Positions 45,883 through 55,808 of a stretch of 64,000 bases of DNA are shown one piece after another. Position numbers and translations under genes: made by a program. The notes under the pieces were generated by a model. It did no database searches. It was not told the origin of the DNA and worked only from the letters and a program-made list of their open reading frames with translations. The DNA is taken from contig NZ_BHGL01000033.1 in assembly GCF_003864975.1 (NCBI RefSeq), positions 1 to 64,000 on the forward strand. The letters run 5' to 3'. Source of the stretch: Sulfuriferula thiophila (lineage in GTDB: Bacteria; Pseudomonadota; Gammaproteobacteria; Burkholderiales; Sulfuriferulaceae). The first letter of the stretch is position 1. Every line of letters starts with the position of its first letter.

Positions 45883-46482
45883 ATGATGACGTTGTATTCT
45901 GGCAATACTTGCCCATACAGCCAGCGCTGCCGTATCGTCCTGTTTGAAAAGGGTATGGATTTTGAAGTGATTGACGTGGACTTGCAAAACAAGCCCGAAG
46001 ATCTCGCGTTAATGAATCCGTATAATCGTGTTCCCGTTCTTGTGGAGCGCGATCTTGTGCTATATGAGGCTAATATCATCAATGAATACATTGATGAGCG
46101 TTTTCCTCATCCACAATTAATGCCGGCCGATCCTGTTATGCGTGCCCGCGCACGCTTGTTTCTGTTCACATTTGAGCAAGATCTGTTCAGTCATGTTAAT
46201 GCTATCGAGCATGGTAGTAAAAGTGCTGCAGACAAAGCGCGGATCATGGTGCGTGACAATCTGACGCAAATTTCGCCTATTTTTGCCAAGCAAAAATTCA
46301 TGCTGAATGATGATTTTTCTATGCTTGATGTGGCAATTGCACCATTGTTATGGCGCTTGGAGCATTACGATATTCAATTGCCCAAGCAGGCGGTTAATTT
46401 ATTGAAGTACGCTGAACGCTTATTTAGCCGTCCGGCATTCATTGATGCATTGACGCCAAATGAAAAGGCAATGCGCAAATAA
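45883..46482 (+). CDS. sspA: Stringent starvation protein A
   Basis: 199 residues with a glutathione-transferase fold that lacks transferase activity in the known protein. SspA binds RNA polymerase and alters promoter choice under starvation. MTLYSGNTCPYSQRCRIVLFEKG, NPYNRVPVLVERDLVLYEANIINEYID and the C-terminal ERLFSRPAF match. The petABC-sspA-sspB order is common in beta/gamma-proteobacteria. sspB starts two bases after its stop. Confidence 0.95.
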   Translation: MMTLYSGNTCPYSQRCRIVLFEKGMDFEVIDVDLQNKPEDLALMNPYNRVPVLVERDLVLYEANIINEYIDERFPHPQLMPADPVMRARARLFLFTFEQDLFSHVNAIEHGSKSAADKARIMVRDNLTQISPIFAKQKFMLNDDFSMLDVAIAPLLWRLEHYDIQLPKQAVNLLKYAERLFSRPAFIDALTPNEKAMRK

Positions 46483-46484
46483 TC

Positions 46485-46904
46485 ATGCCGGATAAGTCAA
46501 CCAAACCCTATCTGATACGGGCAATTTACGAATGGTGTATCGATAGCGGGTACACGCCTTTTTTGTCCGTAGTCGTGGATAGTCATACCAGAGTGCCTCT
46601 GGAGTACGTCAAGGATGGTCAGATTGTTTTGAATCTGTCTCCAAACGCCACTCAGGGAATGCTGATGGACAATGACTGGGTTAGATTTTCAGCTCGCTTT
46701 AATGGCATTTCGAGACAAATTGAAATACCCGTTTCATCTGTAGCGGGCATATTTGCTCGCGAGAATGGGGAAGGTCTCGGTTTCGAAGTAGCAGCGGTTG
46801 TGGGTGCTGGTCCGGTAGACTCTAAGACGGATCTGCAAACGGATACAGATCCACCTCCGTCGCCGAAACCAACGGGCAAGCCGAAGCTGCAAGTAGTTAA
46901 ATGA
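46485..46904 (+). CDS. sspB: ClpXP protease specificity-enhancing factor SspB
   Basis: 139 residues. SspB tethers ssrA-tagged proteins to ClpXP. The core KPYLIRAIYEWCIDSGYTPFL and VPLEYVKDGQIVLNLSPNAT is the peptide-binding fold. A flexible Pro/Thr/Asp linker leads to a short C-terminal GKPKLQVVK, the ClpX-binding tail. Co-transcribed with sspA. Confidence 0.95.
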   Translation: MPDKSTKPYLIRAIYEWCIDSGYTPFLSVVVDSHTRVPLEYVKDGQIVLNLSPNATQGMLMDNDWVRFSARFNGISRQIEIPVSSVAGIFARENGEGLGFEVAAVVGAGPVDSKTDLQTDTDPPPSPKPTGKPKLQVVK

Positions 46905-47011
46905 AATTTACTTTCCGTTAGTAAGTTAACATACCGTTTTAACGACTAAGTATGTAATTGTTGTTTTTCCTTTTGACCATTTTCCTTGAGAATGGCATAA
47001 TAGCAAGCTAT

Positions 47012-47087
<76 letters not shown>

Positions 47088-47094
47088 GTAGTAC

Positions 47095-47126
47095 AAAGGG
47101 TTGGATTTTTATCCAGCCCTTTTTTT
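47095..47126 (+). terminator. Terminator behind tRNA-Thr
   Basis: AAAGGGTTGGAT pairs with ATCCAGCCCTTT (one G-T pair) around TTTT, followed by T residues. Confidence 0.92.
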
Positions 47127-47473
47127 CGCCTTCCTGTAATGTATCGGTATTTCCTCCCTCTCGTTTTACATATCATAACTACCGGTGAATTGTTTATTTT
47201 CATCCGGCAATCCGATCGCGTCCGTTCACATGCCTGCCCATACCAGAATCCCCTTTTTGTAAATTGCTATGTGATTTGGTCGTGTGTTTGCCGAGATATT
47301 TATTAAAAATTTTATTTTGATTTTAATTTACAAGACAAATGATCCTTTTTGAGATAATCTATTACAGATTTTGTCTGTAGTTGTGTAGTCTTATGTAATG
47401 ATTTGTGTAAGAGCGTTCTTTGATAAAATGAAATTGGTTTAAAGTATTAATAAATTTAATAGGTTAGATACAG
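47127..47473. other. AT-rich leader of the type VI secretion genes
   Basis: About 350 bases without a gene. It holds one sigma-54-like element (47277-47291, listed separately); the rest is AT-rich with no other clear signal. Confidence 0.5.
47277..47291 (+). promoter_or_regulatory. Sigma-54-like promoter element
   Basis: TGG, eight bases, TTGC, that is the GG and GC dinucleotides of a -24/-12 promoter at the exact spacing. The bases between differ from the CACG consensus, so it is a weak candidate. Confidence 0.35.
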
Positions 47474-48316
47474 GTGCTTTATTTAAGTTTTATCGTTTAT
47501 TTCCTTTTGGTCAGCAGTGTTATTGGACTGGCTGTGTTTTCGGCGATAAGGGAAGCTGTTGTAAGACAAATTAAAATCATAACGCTGATATTTTACAGAC
47601 GAATAACGCTACAGTTAACTGCAATAGCGTTGAGATTTAAATACGTAGACGTTCAAGTAAAACAGAATGGCCTAAGCGGCGGGGAATATATCAGTAGAAA
47701 TCTATGGATGGTTTTACTGGTTTCTGGACTGTTAGTGTTGCCACCGGTATTTGTATGGCTGTATAGCGGTAAAAATATACTGGATGGTTTTGACGATGCG
47801 CATGTTCGTCATCAGAATGATCAGGTTACTGATTTACTGCTTGGTGAGCGGTTGGTGCCCCCTGCGGCTTTGCCGCCAGAAATGTTTGAAACTCAGGAGG
47901 TTTTGCGAATAAGACCATCCTTGATTGACGCGAGCAGAAATTGGCAACTATTGGATAGCGATTTTTCACAAAACGTATTGCTGATTTTTAAAATTATGAA
48001 AGAACGTTATGGGTACGACATGGCTATCCTGGAAGGCTATCGTAGTCCAGAGCGCCAGAATGCTTTGGCACGCATGGGTACCAGCGTTACAAATGCAACG
48101 GCATTTCAGAGTTATCACCAGTTCGGACTGGCTGCAGATTGTGCATTCAGGCGTGATGGTAAGCTGGTAATTAGCGAGAAAGACCCTTGGGCAATGCGTG
48201 GTTACCAGCTATATGGAGAAGTGGCAGAGTCATTAGGATTGCACTGGGGAGGGCGCTGGAAAATGATGGATTTGGGTCATATTGAATTGCGGAAAAATAA
48301 TACAGTAAAACATTAA
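47474..48316 (+). CDS. TagX-like membrane-tethered M15 peptidoglycan peptidase
   Basis: 280 residues, GTG start. Two hydrophobic segments (about 1-22 and 77-97) anchor it to the inner membrane, with the C-terminal domain outside. That domain is an M15-type D,D/L,D-peptidase: EGYRSPERQ (187-195), zinc ligands His215 and Asp222 in YHQFGLAADCAF, and His269 in LGHIEL. Acinetobacter-type T6SS clusters carry such an enzyme (TagX), which opens peptidoglycan for assembly of the apparatus. It lies directly before PAAR and tssM. The gene name is by analogy. Confidence 0.82.
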   Translation: MLYLSFIVYFLLVSSVIGLAVFSAIREAVVRQIKIITLIFYRRITLQLTAIALRFKYVDVQVKQNGLSGGEYISRNLWMVLLVSGLLVLPPVFVWLYSGKNILDGFDDAHVRHQNDQVTDLLLGERLVPPAALPPEMFETQEVLRIRPSLIDASRNWQLLDSDFSQNVLLIFKIMKERYGYDMAILEGYRSPERQNALARMGTSVTNATAFQSYHQFGLAADCAFRRDGKLVISEKDPWAMRGYQLYGEVAESLGLHWGGRWKMMDLGHIELRKNNTVKH

Positions 48317-48363
48317 CAATAACTTTGGTGGCAAGACAGTGAAGAGTCGTTAGCGAGGATGAA

Positions 48364-48630
48364 ATGGGTAGAGGTTTTATAGTGCTTGGGGATAAAACAT
48401 CGCATGGCGGCACAGTGATTGAAGCATCTGGCAATTCTGCGAGCGGTGATGTTCGTATTGCGCGGATAGGGGATAAGGTGACGTGTCCAAAAAAGGGGCA
48501 TGGCACCTGTGCCATAGTAAGCGGAGACCCGACCATCATAGTCGATGGAAAACCAGTTGCGCGGGATGGCGATAAAACTGCCTGCGGTGCTGTGCTGATT
48601 GCTAGCCAAGGAATGACAACAGCCGGGTAA
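48364..48630 (+). CDS. PAAR-domain spike-tip protein
   Basis: 88 residues, a single PAAR domain without toxin extension. GDKTSHGGTVIEAS starts the repeats; Cys and His in KVTCPKKGHGTC and the last DKTACGAVL are the probable zinc ligands. PAAR caps the VgrG spike of type VI systems. GAGGA precedes the ATG. It lies in the T6SS block, so it is likely a structural tip. Confidence 0.92.
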   Translation: MGRGFIVLGDKTSHGGTVIEASGNSASGDVRIARIGDKVTCPKKGHGTCAIVSGDPTIIVDGKPVARDGDKTACGAVLIASQGMTTAG

Positions 48631-48734
48631 GTGCTTGTAATAACAAATAGTGGTTAATTAAGTGAATAATAAATAATGAAAAATTCAATATCAGTGTGAC
48701 AAACATTTACTGAAATTGGATGGGGGAGTGATAA

Positions 48735-50198
48735 GTGTTGCAATCTTGGATGAGCCGTATCCTGCTGGCAGGTTTCGTTGTAGTTGCCGTATGGTTATTG
48801 GTGATCTCATATTGGCGTATCAGTATGCATATGCCATCAACGACAGATGTGGTGATGTACCTGGTGCTGACCCCGGTTATATTTTTGCTGTCTGTAGTTA
48901 TGCTCAAGAAACTGGGTGCAGGACTTATTGCAATAAGCGGTTCAGCAAACGCTGGTATAGCGCCATCCGCTAATGTCAATCCAGCATCTGAAGCTGAGTC
49001 GGAAAATACTGGCAGAGGCTGGACACTATCAGTTGTTGCGGGCAGTGCCATTACGCGATTAGGGTATACGGCTGATGAACTGATGAATGCGCTGGCTGAT
49101 AAACAGCCGAATTTTGAGCTGGATGCGCAACTGGTTGATCAACATGGGTATCCACTACTTACTGCACGTGTAGACGATTTGCACGAAGCCGAAACATATG
49201 AGCAGTTTGAGCAATGGTTGCTGGCAAAAGGGCTGCCTTCTGCTCCGTGGGAGCAGGCGGATAAGCGCGCCTTAACATTGGTGCAAGCCGTGTTCATGGA
49301 GCTGGTGCAGACCCTGTTATCGTTTCCGCAATTGTCAGAACTGCTATCAGATTCTGAAATAAATGACCCAAATCGGGCATTGCCAACAATCAACGTAGTC
49401 GCAATTTTCCCGAAACGCTGGCTCGATCAACAAAGGCAGGATGTCGCGGTATGGCTAGCGACGCACATCGCGCAGCTTGGATGGCCTGCAGACAAATTTC
49501 TGATTCACCCCTATAGCTACCTGAGTAATTCGGATCCGTTAACGTTGATTGATCAAGTGAACGTCGAGGTTAATCAGAAGAGTTTGTCAGGTCTCTATGT
49601 GTTCATGGCAACGCAGTCGTTTATGGGCGAGCAGGCTTATGCCGAACTGCAATCAGAGCGTAATGCGCAGGGCGCAAATGGAAAAGTAAGTTTTATACCC
49701 GGTGAAGCGGCAGCTGGAGTGGTTGTGGCCGATACGTTATGGGCTCAAAAATTAGGGGTTGAACCATTGGTGCGCATGCACCGGATTGCGCAACGGAAAC
49801 GTGATAAGTCTGCGGATGCGGCTGGCAAAATAAAACCGGATGTGCTGATGCATAGCATCACCGATGCACTTGTGAATGCGCAAATCATCGCTGAGCAGAT
49901 TGGCGCGGTATCTGCAGATACCGATGCCCGAGCTAGCCGGATCGGAGAATTATACGAGGCATTGAGTGAAGTCATGCCAGATATGGACCTGCACGCGCGC
50001 TGTTTCAAAATGGAAGCAGGGTGTGGAGCAGTCGGCAAAGTCGCGGGTTTGCTGACACTGCTAGCCGCCAGGCAGTTGGTGGTGGCTGACAAGCAACCTG
50101 TACTGTGTGTCAGCAATAACGATGAGTACGAGCGAATCGCATGGGTAGTTGATTCCGGACAAATCACGCCGGACTCAGCTGGTTCGGCAAAACATTAA
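48735..50198 (+). CDS. Unrecognised membrane protein of the T6SS cluster
   Basis: 487 residues, GTG start behind GGGGGAG. Two membrane helices (about 8-28 and 40-58) are followed by a Ser/Ala-rich linker and a globular part of about 400 residues. There are no motifs I can assign; MEAGCGAVGKVAGLLTLLAAR near the C-terminus has a Gly-rich, thiolase-like look, but I would not build on it. Genes of this kind lie before tssM in some beta/gamma T6SS clusters, so a structural or accessory role is likely. Confidence 0.6.
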   Translation: MLQSWMSRILLAGFVVVAVWLLVISYWRISMHMPSTTDVVMYLVLTPVIFLLSVVMLKKLGAGLIAISGSANAGIAPSANVNPASEAESENTGRGWTLSVVAGSAITRLGYTADELMNALADKQPNFELDAQLVDQHGYPLLTARVDDLHEAETYEQFEQWLLAKGLPSAPWEQADKRALTLVQAVFMELVQTLLSFPQLSELLSDSEINDPNRALPTINVVAIFPKRWLDQQRQDVAVWLATHIAQLGWPADKFLIHPYSYLSNSDPLTLIDQVNVEVNQKSLSGLYVFMATQSFMGEQAYAELQSERNAQGANGKVSFIPGEAAAGVVVADTLWAQKLGVEPLVRMHRIAQRKRDKSADAAGKIKPDVLMHSITDALVNAQIIAEQIGAVSADTDARASRIGELYEALSEVMPDMDLHARCFKMEAGCGAVGKVAGLLTLLAARQLVVADKQPVLCVSNNDEYERIAWVVDSGQITPDSAGSAKH

Positions 50199-50237
50199 AA
50201 TAATTTATAACTAATTCAAAAAGTTAAACTCAATATT

Positions 50238-53200
50238 ATGCAAAGAATTATACAGTTTATAACGGATACACGAACCTTGGTCGTGTTGGGGTTTTTAGCG
50301 TTGGCCGGTTTCCTGATGCTGGGCGCCCAGTTTTTTACAATCGCAGCAAAATGGATAATTGCCATTCTCGTTCTGGGATTAATAATATGGGGTGGCGTTT
50401 GGTTATATAAGCGTTGGCAAGCCAAACGCAGCTCAGAACAGCTGGGTAGCATGCTGGAAAGCCAGGCGGATAAAGCGGCATCTAAAGCGCAGTCGAGTCG
50501 CCGGGATGAAGTTGACGTTATCCGCAAACGAATGGTCGAAGCCATCAGTACGATCAAATCATCCAAGCTGGGAATTACATCAGGTTCATCGGCTTTGTAT
50601 GAGTTGCCGTGGTACATGATTATCGGCAATCCGGCAGCAGGCAAAAGCTCGGCTATTGCCAACTCGGGATTGCAATTTCCGTTTGCGGACAAAGATGGCA
50701 ACATCATTCAGGGCATTGGCGGCACACGTAACTGCGACTGGTTTTTTACTACTGACGGAATATTACTGGATACCGCAGGTCGATATGCTGTGCACGAAGA
50801 AGATCGTGAAGAATGGTTTGGCTTCCTCGATTTATTGAAAAAATTCCGCAAACGCGCGCCCATCAACGGCATTATCATCGCCGTCAGCATCGCTGAACTG
50901 ACCAGCAATCGTCCCGAATTCGGTATCAATCTGGCCAAGAATTTACGTCAGCGTGTACAAGAGCTAACCGAGCGACTGGAAGTATTTGCCCCAGTTTATA
51001 TCATGTTCACCAAAGTGGATCTGATCGCCGGATTCAATGAATTTTTTCGTGATGTAGACAGCGAGGAAGTATCCCGTGTCTGGGGTGCAACGCAAGCATA
51101 TAGCCCGAATACTAAAAATCAGGACATCCTGTCATTCTTCGATGAGCGTTTCGATGAGCTCTATGACGGCCTCAAGGATATGAGTCTCGCGAATATGGCC
51201 ATGTACCGCGGTGAGGAAATGCCTCCCGGGTTGCTGACGTTTCCGCTGGAGTTCGCGGCGATAAAGAATTCGTTGCGGGCATTTATTCTCACGCTTTTCG
51301 AAGATAATCCTTATCAGTTCCGTCCGGTTTTCCGCGGCTTTTACTTCACCAGCGCGCTACAGGAGGGTATGTCGCTGGGCGCTTCCAGCCAGCGCGTGGC
51401 AGATCGCTTCGATTTGGGTTTGCAGCCGCAGGCGCAGACGGTGATATCTTCCCGAAACGGATTTTTTCTGCTCAACCTGTTCCGCAAGGTGATTTTTGCA
51501 GACAAAGGCTTGGTCGCACAGTATGCCAGCCGGAATAAAATAAAACTACGTTATGCCTCCTTTTTGCTAGCCACATTATTGTTAGGTCTGTCACTCGCAG
51601 GTTGGAGCTGGTCATACAAAGCCAATAGTCAGCTGGTAGCCAACGTGCAGGCGGACATGGATCAAGCCGTGCGCTTGCAAGATAAGCATGCCGATTTGCA
51701 ATCACGGCTTGATGCATTGCAGATATTGCAGGACAGAATTGAGCAACTGCAAAAATATCACAGTGAGCATCCGTGGAGTCTGGGGCTGGGCTTGTATCAA
51801 GGTGATCTACTGGAACGTAAGTTGCGTGAAGAGTACTTCGCCGGTGTGCGCGAAGTGATGTTGAAGCCGGTGATGACTAATCTTGAAGCATTTCTGACTG
51901 AAGTAAATACCAATGCCGATAAACTGGGCGCAACGCAGCCTGCGACAGCAAGTAATTCGGGCACAGCCGAGCCGGTAGCAGCAAGTGCCAGTGCTGAAAA
52001 ACTGTATCAGGATGCCTCGCCTACCCAAGTGCAAGATGCTTATAACGCACTCAAAACCTACCTTATGCTAGGTGACCGCAGTCATGTCGAAGCTGGCCAT
52101 CTCAATGATCAAATTACCCGGTTCTGGCGCGGCTGGTTAGACAGCAACCGTGGTGCCATGCCGCGTGAACAGATGATCCGTAGTGCAGAAAGCATACTGA
52201 CCTTCTATCTGGCGCAAACCAACGATCCGTCCTGGCCAACGATGGAGACCAAGCTCGCTCTGGTGGATCAAACGCGCGAATCCTTGCGTAAAGTCGTACA
52301 TGGCATGCCGGCGCGAGAACGCATTTATGCGGACATCAAGGCGCGTGCATCGACGCGTTACGCATCCATGACAGTAGCGCGCATTGTAGGCGAGCAGGAT
52401 AGAACGCTGGTTGCTGGCAGCTATGTCATCCCCGGCGTATTTACCCGTGAGGCATGGGAGGGGTATGTGCAGGATGCGTTCAAGGACGCTGCGAATAAAC
52501 AGTTGCAGAGTACCGACTGGGTACTGAAAACCAGTTCGTCAGATGACCTGACCCTGGAAGGCAGCCCGGAGCAGATCCAGAAATCACTGACCGAACAATA
52601 CAAAAATGAATATGCGCAAGCATGGCAGAGCTTTTTGCAGGGTGTGGTCATCTCGGATCTGGGTAATTTTGATCAGGCAGTGAATGCCATGAACCGTATA
52701 GGTGATCCGCAGACTTCGCCAGTGGGAAAGCTAGTGGAAGCCGTCTACCAGCAGACTTCATGGGATAACCCGTCTTTGGTCAATGCCGGTTTAAAGCAGG
52801 CACAGAGCGGGTTCGTTAACTGGTTTAAATCCACCATCCTGCAGCAAAGCCCGAGTCAGTTGAATATGAATATCAACGTCAATGCAGCGGGTGCAGGCAT
52901 ACCGATGGGGCCGGTTGGTCAGCGCTTTGCCGGCATTGCGAAACTGGTGGTGGTCAAAGATAAAGATCAATCGCTGATGCGTGGTTACCTGACGATCCTG
53001 TCCAAGCTGCGTAGCCGCTTTAACCAGATTCACAATCAGGGTGATGCCGGGCCGGGTGCGCGTCTGCTGATGCAGCAAACACTGGATGGCAGTGGCTCGG
53101 AACTGGCTGACGGATTGAAATATGTTGATGAGCAAATGCTGCAAGGCATGAGTGATGGTCAGAAACAAGTGATGCGGCCGTTACTGGTGCGTCCACTGAT

Positions 53201-54041
53201 GCAGGCCTTTAGTGCCATCATTCGCCCCGCGGAAGTTGAGCTAAACAAGACATGGGCGGCACAGGTCTATAACCCGTTCCAGACCAATCTGGCAGCTAAG
53301 TATCCATTTTCCCCTAATGCGCATCTGGAAGCTTCCAGTCAGGAAATCGGGCAGATATTCGGCTCTGACGGTGCGCTAGCGAAATTCTTCGGCACCAATA
53401 TGGCATCATTGGTTGTGCGTCGTGGCGATATGCTGGCGCCGCGTACCTGGGCAGATTTGGGTATTCATCTTTCGCCGCAGGTTACCAGTAACTTTGCCAG
53501 CTGGATTGCACCGGTAAGCGCTGGAGGAGTCGCGAGCGGCGGTGCGGGGGCTGCACCACAGACGTTGTTCCAGATACAGCCCTTACCGGCGGCCGGCGTG
53601 CTGGAATACACGATAGAGATAGACGGTCAGCAACTACGCTACCGCAATACTCAGGCGGGCTGGACTAACTTTGTCTGGCCGAATGCGCAAGGCACGCCCG
53701 GAGCACGTATTGTGGCAGTCACTTTTGATGGGCGCAGCATAGAGGTGGTGAACGAACCCGGGCGTTTCGGATTGGAGCGGTTGCTCAGTACAGCCACCCG
53801 TAAGCGCAAGGAAGATGGTGTGTTTGAACTGAACTGGGGTAATGGCTCAACCAGTGTGGCAGTGAATCTCAAGCTGATTAGCAGCCCGCAAGCAACCAAT
53901 GCGCCTGCAGGTACATCCAGTACCGGTTACCGAGGCATGAGTTTGCCGCAGAGCATCATTGAGGTGACTCCGGCAGCCGTAGTTGCTGCGCCGGGAGTCG
54001 TTGCTACCCAGGCAGCGCCGGTCATGGAGGGGGCGCAATGA
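50238..54041 (+). CDS. tssM: Type VI secretion inner-membrane protein TssM (IcmF)
   Basis: 1267 residues. Two helices near the N-terminus (10-32, 36-56) and one at about 440-460 hold it in the membrane. The cytoplasmic part has a P-loop GNPAAGKSS (130-138) and DTAGRYAV (about 175). The long periplasmic part binds TssJ and ends with the C-terminal beta domain. TssM forms the membrane complex with TssL and TssJ, neither of which is in this window. The ribosome binding site is poor. tagF starts inside its stop codon. Confidence 0.96.
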   Translation: MQRIIQFITDTRTLVVLGFLALAGFLMLGAQFFTIAAKWIIAILVLGLIIWGGVWLYKRWQAKRSSEQLGSMLESQADKAASKAQSSRRDEVDVIRKRMVEAISTIKSSKLGITSGSSALYELPWYMIIGNPAAGKSSAIANSGLQFPFADKDGNIIQGIGGTRNCDWFFTTDGILLDTAGRYAVHEEDREEWFGFLDLLKKFRKRAPINGIIIAVSIAELTSNRPEFGINLAKNLRQRVQELTERLEVFAPVYIMFTKVDLIAGFNEFFRDVDSEEVSRVWGATQAYSPNTKNQDILSFFDERFDELYDGLKDMSLANMAMYRGEEMPPGLLTFPLEFAAIKNSLRAFILTLFEDNPYQFRPVFRGFYFTSALQEGMSLGASSQRVADRFDLGLQPQAQTVISSRNGFFLLNLFRKVIFADKGLVAQYASRNKIKLRYASFLLATLLLGLSLAGWSWSYKANSQLVANVQADMDQAVRLQDKHADLQSRLDALQILQDRIEQLQKYHSEHPWSLGLGLYQGDLLERKLREEYFAGVREVMLKPVMTNLEAFLTEVNTNADKLGATQPATASNSGTAEPVAASASAEKLYQDASPTQVQDAYNALKTYLMLGDRSHVEAGHLNDQITRFWRGWLDSNRGAMPREQMIRSAESILTFYLAQTNDPSWPTMETKLALVDQTRESLRKVVHGMPARERIYADIKARASTRYASMTVARIVGEQDRTLVAGSYVIPGVFTREAWEGYVQDAFKDAANKQLQSTDWVLKTSSSDDLTLEGSPEQIQKSLTEQYKNEYAQAWQSFLQGVVISDLGNFDQAVNAMNRIGDPQTSPVGKLVEAVYQQTSWDNPSLVNAGLKQAQSGFVNWFKSTILQQSPSQLNMNINVNAAGAGIPMGPVGQRFAGIAKLVVVKDKDQSLMRGYLTILSKLRSRFNQIHNQGDAGPGARLLMQQTLDGSGSELADGLKYVDEQMLQGMSDGQKQVMRPLLVRPLMQAFSAIIRPAEVELNKTWAAQVYNPFQTNLAAKYPFSPNAHLEASSQEIGQIFGSDGALAKFFGTNMASLVVRRGDMLAPRTWADLGIHLSPQVTSNFASWIAPVSAGGVASGGAGAAPQTLFQIQPLPAAGVLEYTIEIDGQQLRYRNTQAGWTNFVWPNAQGTPGARIVAVTFDGRSIEVVNEPGRFGLERLLSTATRKRKEDGVFELNWGNGSTSVAVNLKLISSPQATNAPAGTSSTGYRGMSLPQSIIEVTPAAVVAAPGVVATQAAPVMEGAQ

Positions 54042-55021
54042 GCCAGCAAGGTAGTCTTATCAGTATCGGCTATTTCGGTAAAGTGCCAACCCGTGGCGAT
54101 TTTATCAAAGCCACCGACAACGCCAATCTGATTGGCCTGGTTGATGGCTGGCTGGCACGGGCAATGGAGTTGCTCGCCGTAGAGCCGCGCTGGAAGTCCA
54201 TTTACGATGGCGTCGCACCCATGCACTTTGCAATTGCCGCTACACGCACACAGGGTGCTGTGGCAGGGCATTTGATTGCCAGCCGCGATCAGGCGGAGCG
54301 GCGCTTCCCATTTATCAGTCTGGGGGCATTGCATATTACCCAGCCGGCTGATTTTCTGCCATACAGCCCGCTGGTGCTGGGGCGTTTATGGAATCGCCTG
54401 GAAATACAGACTAGCCAGGTCATGCAAGCCGAAGATGCCAGTGAGTCATTGCAGCAATTATGTGCCGGGGATGTGTTACTGGACCTGGGGGGGCAAAGCT
54501 ATCACAGCGCATTCGCTGACTTCATGGAAGCCCGTACGCTGGCTGATTTGCGCGATATGCTGACGCAAGGCGGCTATAACGGTGATCTGCGACAGCTTAT
54601 CCTTGCACTGGGTTTACTCTTGCATCCGGTCATGGCCAGCGGCGCAAAACGACTGGATAAAAGTCTGGTGCTGCCGCTGCCACGCGATTTGCAGCAGCGC
54701 TATTACGTCGCGGCCTTGTGGATGCACTTTATCAGTCCGTTTCTGTTCAAGGCCGATTTCGAACTGGCGCTGATAGTCACCCGCCTGCATGACCGTCACG
54801 TATTGATCATCGGCTTCGATGGTGCATCGCCGCGCACTCTGCAGGCAGTGATGGACCCGCCTGCCGGACAGGGTCACCACATCGGCTTCGATGACACCGA
54901 GTGGGTGGAAAATGCGATCAGCGCCGATTATCGGCTGGAGCGCCTCTCCAGCTATCTGGCGCAGCCGACGCTGCAACTGGGTACTGCGCTCTCTCACTTC
55001 AAAGAAATATTCTTAGGATAA
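54038..55021 (+). CDS. tagF: Type VI secretion-associated protein TagF
   Basis: 327 residues; the TagF/ImpM-type family. The signature is at the N-terminus (ISIGYFGKVPTRGDFIKA), followed by WLARAMEL and RFPFISLGALH. TagF is a post-translational repressor of T6SS in other bacteria. ATGA overlap with tssM. No TagF-PppA fusion is present. Confidence 0.92.
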   Translation: MSQQGSLISIGYFGKVPTRGDFIKATDNANLIGLVDGWLARAMELLAVEPRWKSIYDGVAPMHFAIAATRTQGAVAGHLIASRDQAERRFPFISLGALHITQPADFLPYSPLVLGRLWNRLEIQTSQVMQAEDASESLQQLCAGDVLLDLGGQSYHSAFADFMEARTLADLRDMLTQGGYNGDLRQLILALGLLLHPVMASGAKRLDKSLVLPLPRDLQQRYYVAALWMHFISPFLFKADFELALIVTRLHDRHVLIIGFDGASPRTLQAVMDPPAGQGHHIGFDDTEWVENAISADYRLERLSSYLAQPTLQLGTALSHFKEIFLG

Positions 55022-55027
55022 ATCAAC

Positions 55028-55792
55028 ATGCGTCATAGCTGGATACTGCTCCTCGCTTTACTTACCTCCCCGCCAGTGCTGGCTGAAGGGGGTGCTCCCA
55101 ACTTGCCGGTGGTGGTTTCGGGTACCGTGCCCGATGAAGCCACACATGCCAAACTGATAGCCCGTGTGCGTGAATTGTATGGTGCCGACAAAGTGGTGGA
55201 TCAACTGGTGCTGGGCAAGGTAATCATGCCGCCCAACTGGGTGGAGCATATGGGCCGATTGCTTGACCCAGGTTTGCGGCAGGTAAGTCACGGTCAGCTC
55301 AAGATCGAAGGCAATCAGGTCAGCGTGCGTGGCGAAGTTGCCAATGAAGCCCAGCGCCAGCAAATAGCCAGCGATATGGCAACCCGGCTTAACCCCACCT
55401 ATACCATCCACAACGGCCTGCATGTCAGCGCCCCGGATCAGGGGTTGATTGACAATGCCCTGGCCAATCGCAACATCGAATTTGAGACCGGCTCGGCCAA
55501 CCTCACTGCTGCAGGTAAAGGCATCCTGAATGCCATCGCCGCCGCGATGAACAAGCTGCAGGACAAGCACGTTGATATCACCGGCTATACCGATGACCAC
55601 GGCTTGCGTGCCAGCAATATCAGCCTGAGTCAGGCGCGTGCCGATGCGGTCAAAGCCTATCTGGTCAGCCAGAATATTCAGGCTGATCGTATCAATACCT
55701 ATGGCGTCGGCCCCGACCGCCCAGTCGCCAGCAACGATACGGCAGAAGGGCGATCCCGCAATCGCCGCATCGAATTCCGCGTTGTTCAGTAA
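55028..55792 (+). CDS. OmpA-family protein of the T6SS cluster
   Basis: 254 residues. Signal peptide to about residue 20 (VLAEGG). A middle region with a BON-like part (GQLKIEGNQVSVRGEVANEAQRQQ) precedes an OmpA C-terminal peptidoglycan-binding domain (NIEFETGSANLTAAGKGILN, DITGYTDDHGLR, GRSRNRRIEFRV). Such proteins, sometimes called TagN, fix the apparatus to the cell wall. It lies between tagF and tssA, seven bases after tagF. Confidence 0.9.
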   Translation: MRHSWILLLALLTSPPVLAEGGAPNLPVVVSGTVPDEATHAKLIARVRELYGADKVVDQLVLGKVIMPPNWVEHMGRLLDPGLRQVSHGQLKIEGNQVSVRGEVANEAQRQQIASDMATRLNPTYTIHNGLHVSAPDQGLIDNALANRNIEFETGSANLTAAGKGILNAIAAAMNKLQDKHVDITGYTDDHGLRASNISLSQARADAVKAYLVSQNIQADRINTYGVGPDRPVASNDTAEGRSRNRRIEFRVVQ

Positions 55793-55808
55793 CCCAGCCA
55801 AGGAACCC

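Noticed and set aside
55638-55808. Upstream extension of tssA
   Set aside because: It runs inside the OmpA-type gene in another frame and has no homology to TssA; ATG 55809 has a good ribosome binding site and starts the conserved ImpA region.
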